Both the position numbers and the translations under genes were made by a program. Below, in pieces: positions 37,664 to 37,803 of a stretch of 37,803 bases of DNA. A model generated the notes under the pieces. It was not told the origin of the DNA. It made no database searches and worked only from the letters and a program-made list of their open reading frames with translations. The stretch comes from Microcaldota archaeon (lineage in GTDB: Archaea; Micrarchaeota; Micrarchaeia; Micrarchaeales; CABMGC01), in contig DAHXMA010000025.1 in NCBI GenBank assembly GCA_027365725.1, positions 90,611-128,413 of the forward strand, in the 5' to 3' direction. Each line of letters opens with the position of its first letter. Position 1 is the stretch's first letter.

Positions 37664-37734
37664 TGGAGGCACAGGGAATTGAACCCAGGCCCGCGCCGTG
37701 TAAAGGCGCTATCCTACCACTAGACGATGCCTCC
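37664..37734 (-). tRNA. tRNA-Val(TAC)
   Basis: GGAGGCA/TGCCTCC acceptor, anticodon stem GCGCC-TTTACAC-GGCGC, T arm CTGGGTTCAATTCCCTG, discriminator A. Confidence 0.94.
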
Positions 37735-37743
37735 ATAATCCGC

Positions 37744-37803
37744 TTACTTAGAATGTCTCGCAAAGAATTTATTTATCCTGCCTATGGCTTCCTCAAGAAC
37801 GCT
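37744..37803 (-). CDS. C-terminal end of an unidentified CDS (…SVLEEAIGRINKFFARHSK*)
   Basis: Only open minus-strand frame at the window edge; too short to identify. Confidence 0.35.
   Translation of the reverse strand, partial: SVLEEAIGRINKFFARHSK

Larger units (their letters stand above)
36653..37677. mobile_element. Small tRNA-Val-associated integrated cassette without integrase
   Basis: 14-bp direct repeats with one copy being the tRNA 3' end, AT-rich content between them, foreign-looking two-gene module. Confidence 0.6.

Noticed and set aside
1-37803. CRISPR array, rRNA operon, transposase or integrase
   Set aside because: No regularly spaced direct repeats, no rRNA-like sequence and no recognisable recombinase in any listed ORF.

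Overview
The window is a compact archaeal chromosome segment, probably from a DPANN/Micrarchaeota-like genome. That placement is an inference from gene content and leaderless/TATA promoters, not a tested one. About 37 kb is ordinary, tightly packed housekeeping DNA. It contains a SpoU-type methyltransferase, SepF, a Ski2-like helicase, SpeD, tRNA-Thr, an EamA transporter, a GH15-like enzyme, Rpe, a histidine phosphatase, a SIMPL protein, a PLD protein, an EF-Tu-like pseudo-GTPase, an M1 aminopeptidase, Rad50, FtsZ, PolX, MoxR/VWA, GDH, eS26, ArgS, an HD hydrolase, NnrD, an AbrB-like regulator, Sec61beta/SecG, YchF, a GT4 phosphotransferase, a histone, aRF1, SerRS and tRNA-Leu. The most unusual region is the last ~1.1 kb. 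There an AT-rich two-gene cassette (a nucleotidyltransferase-fold protein and an overlapping 63-aa basic protein) lies between a 14-bp direct repeat that is exactly the 3' end of the adjacent tRNA-Val. A decayed second tRNA lies just inside. It looks like a tiny tRNA-targeted integrated element without an integrase. Other notable points: a probable AUA start codon, a recurrent GGTG-N5-start signature at non-AUG starts, a tailed histone whose tail is antisense to its neighbour, a tandemly duplicated uncharacterised domain, a pseudo-GTPase, and a SecG gene missed by the ORF track.
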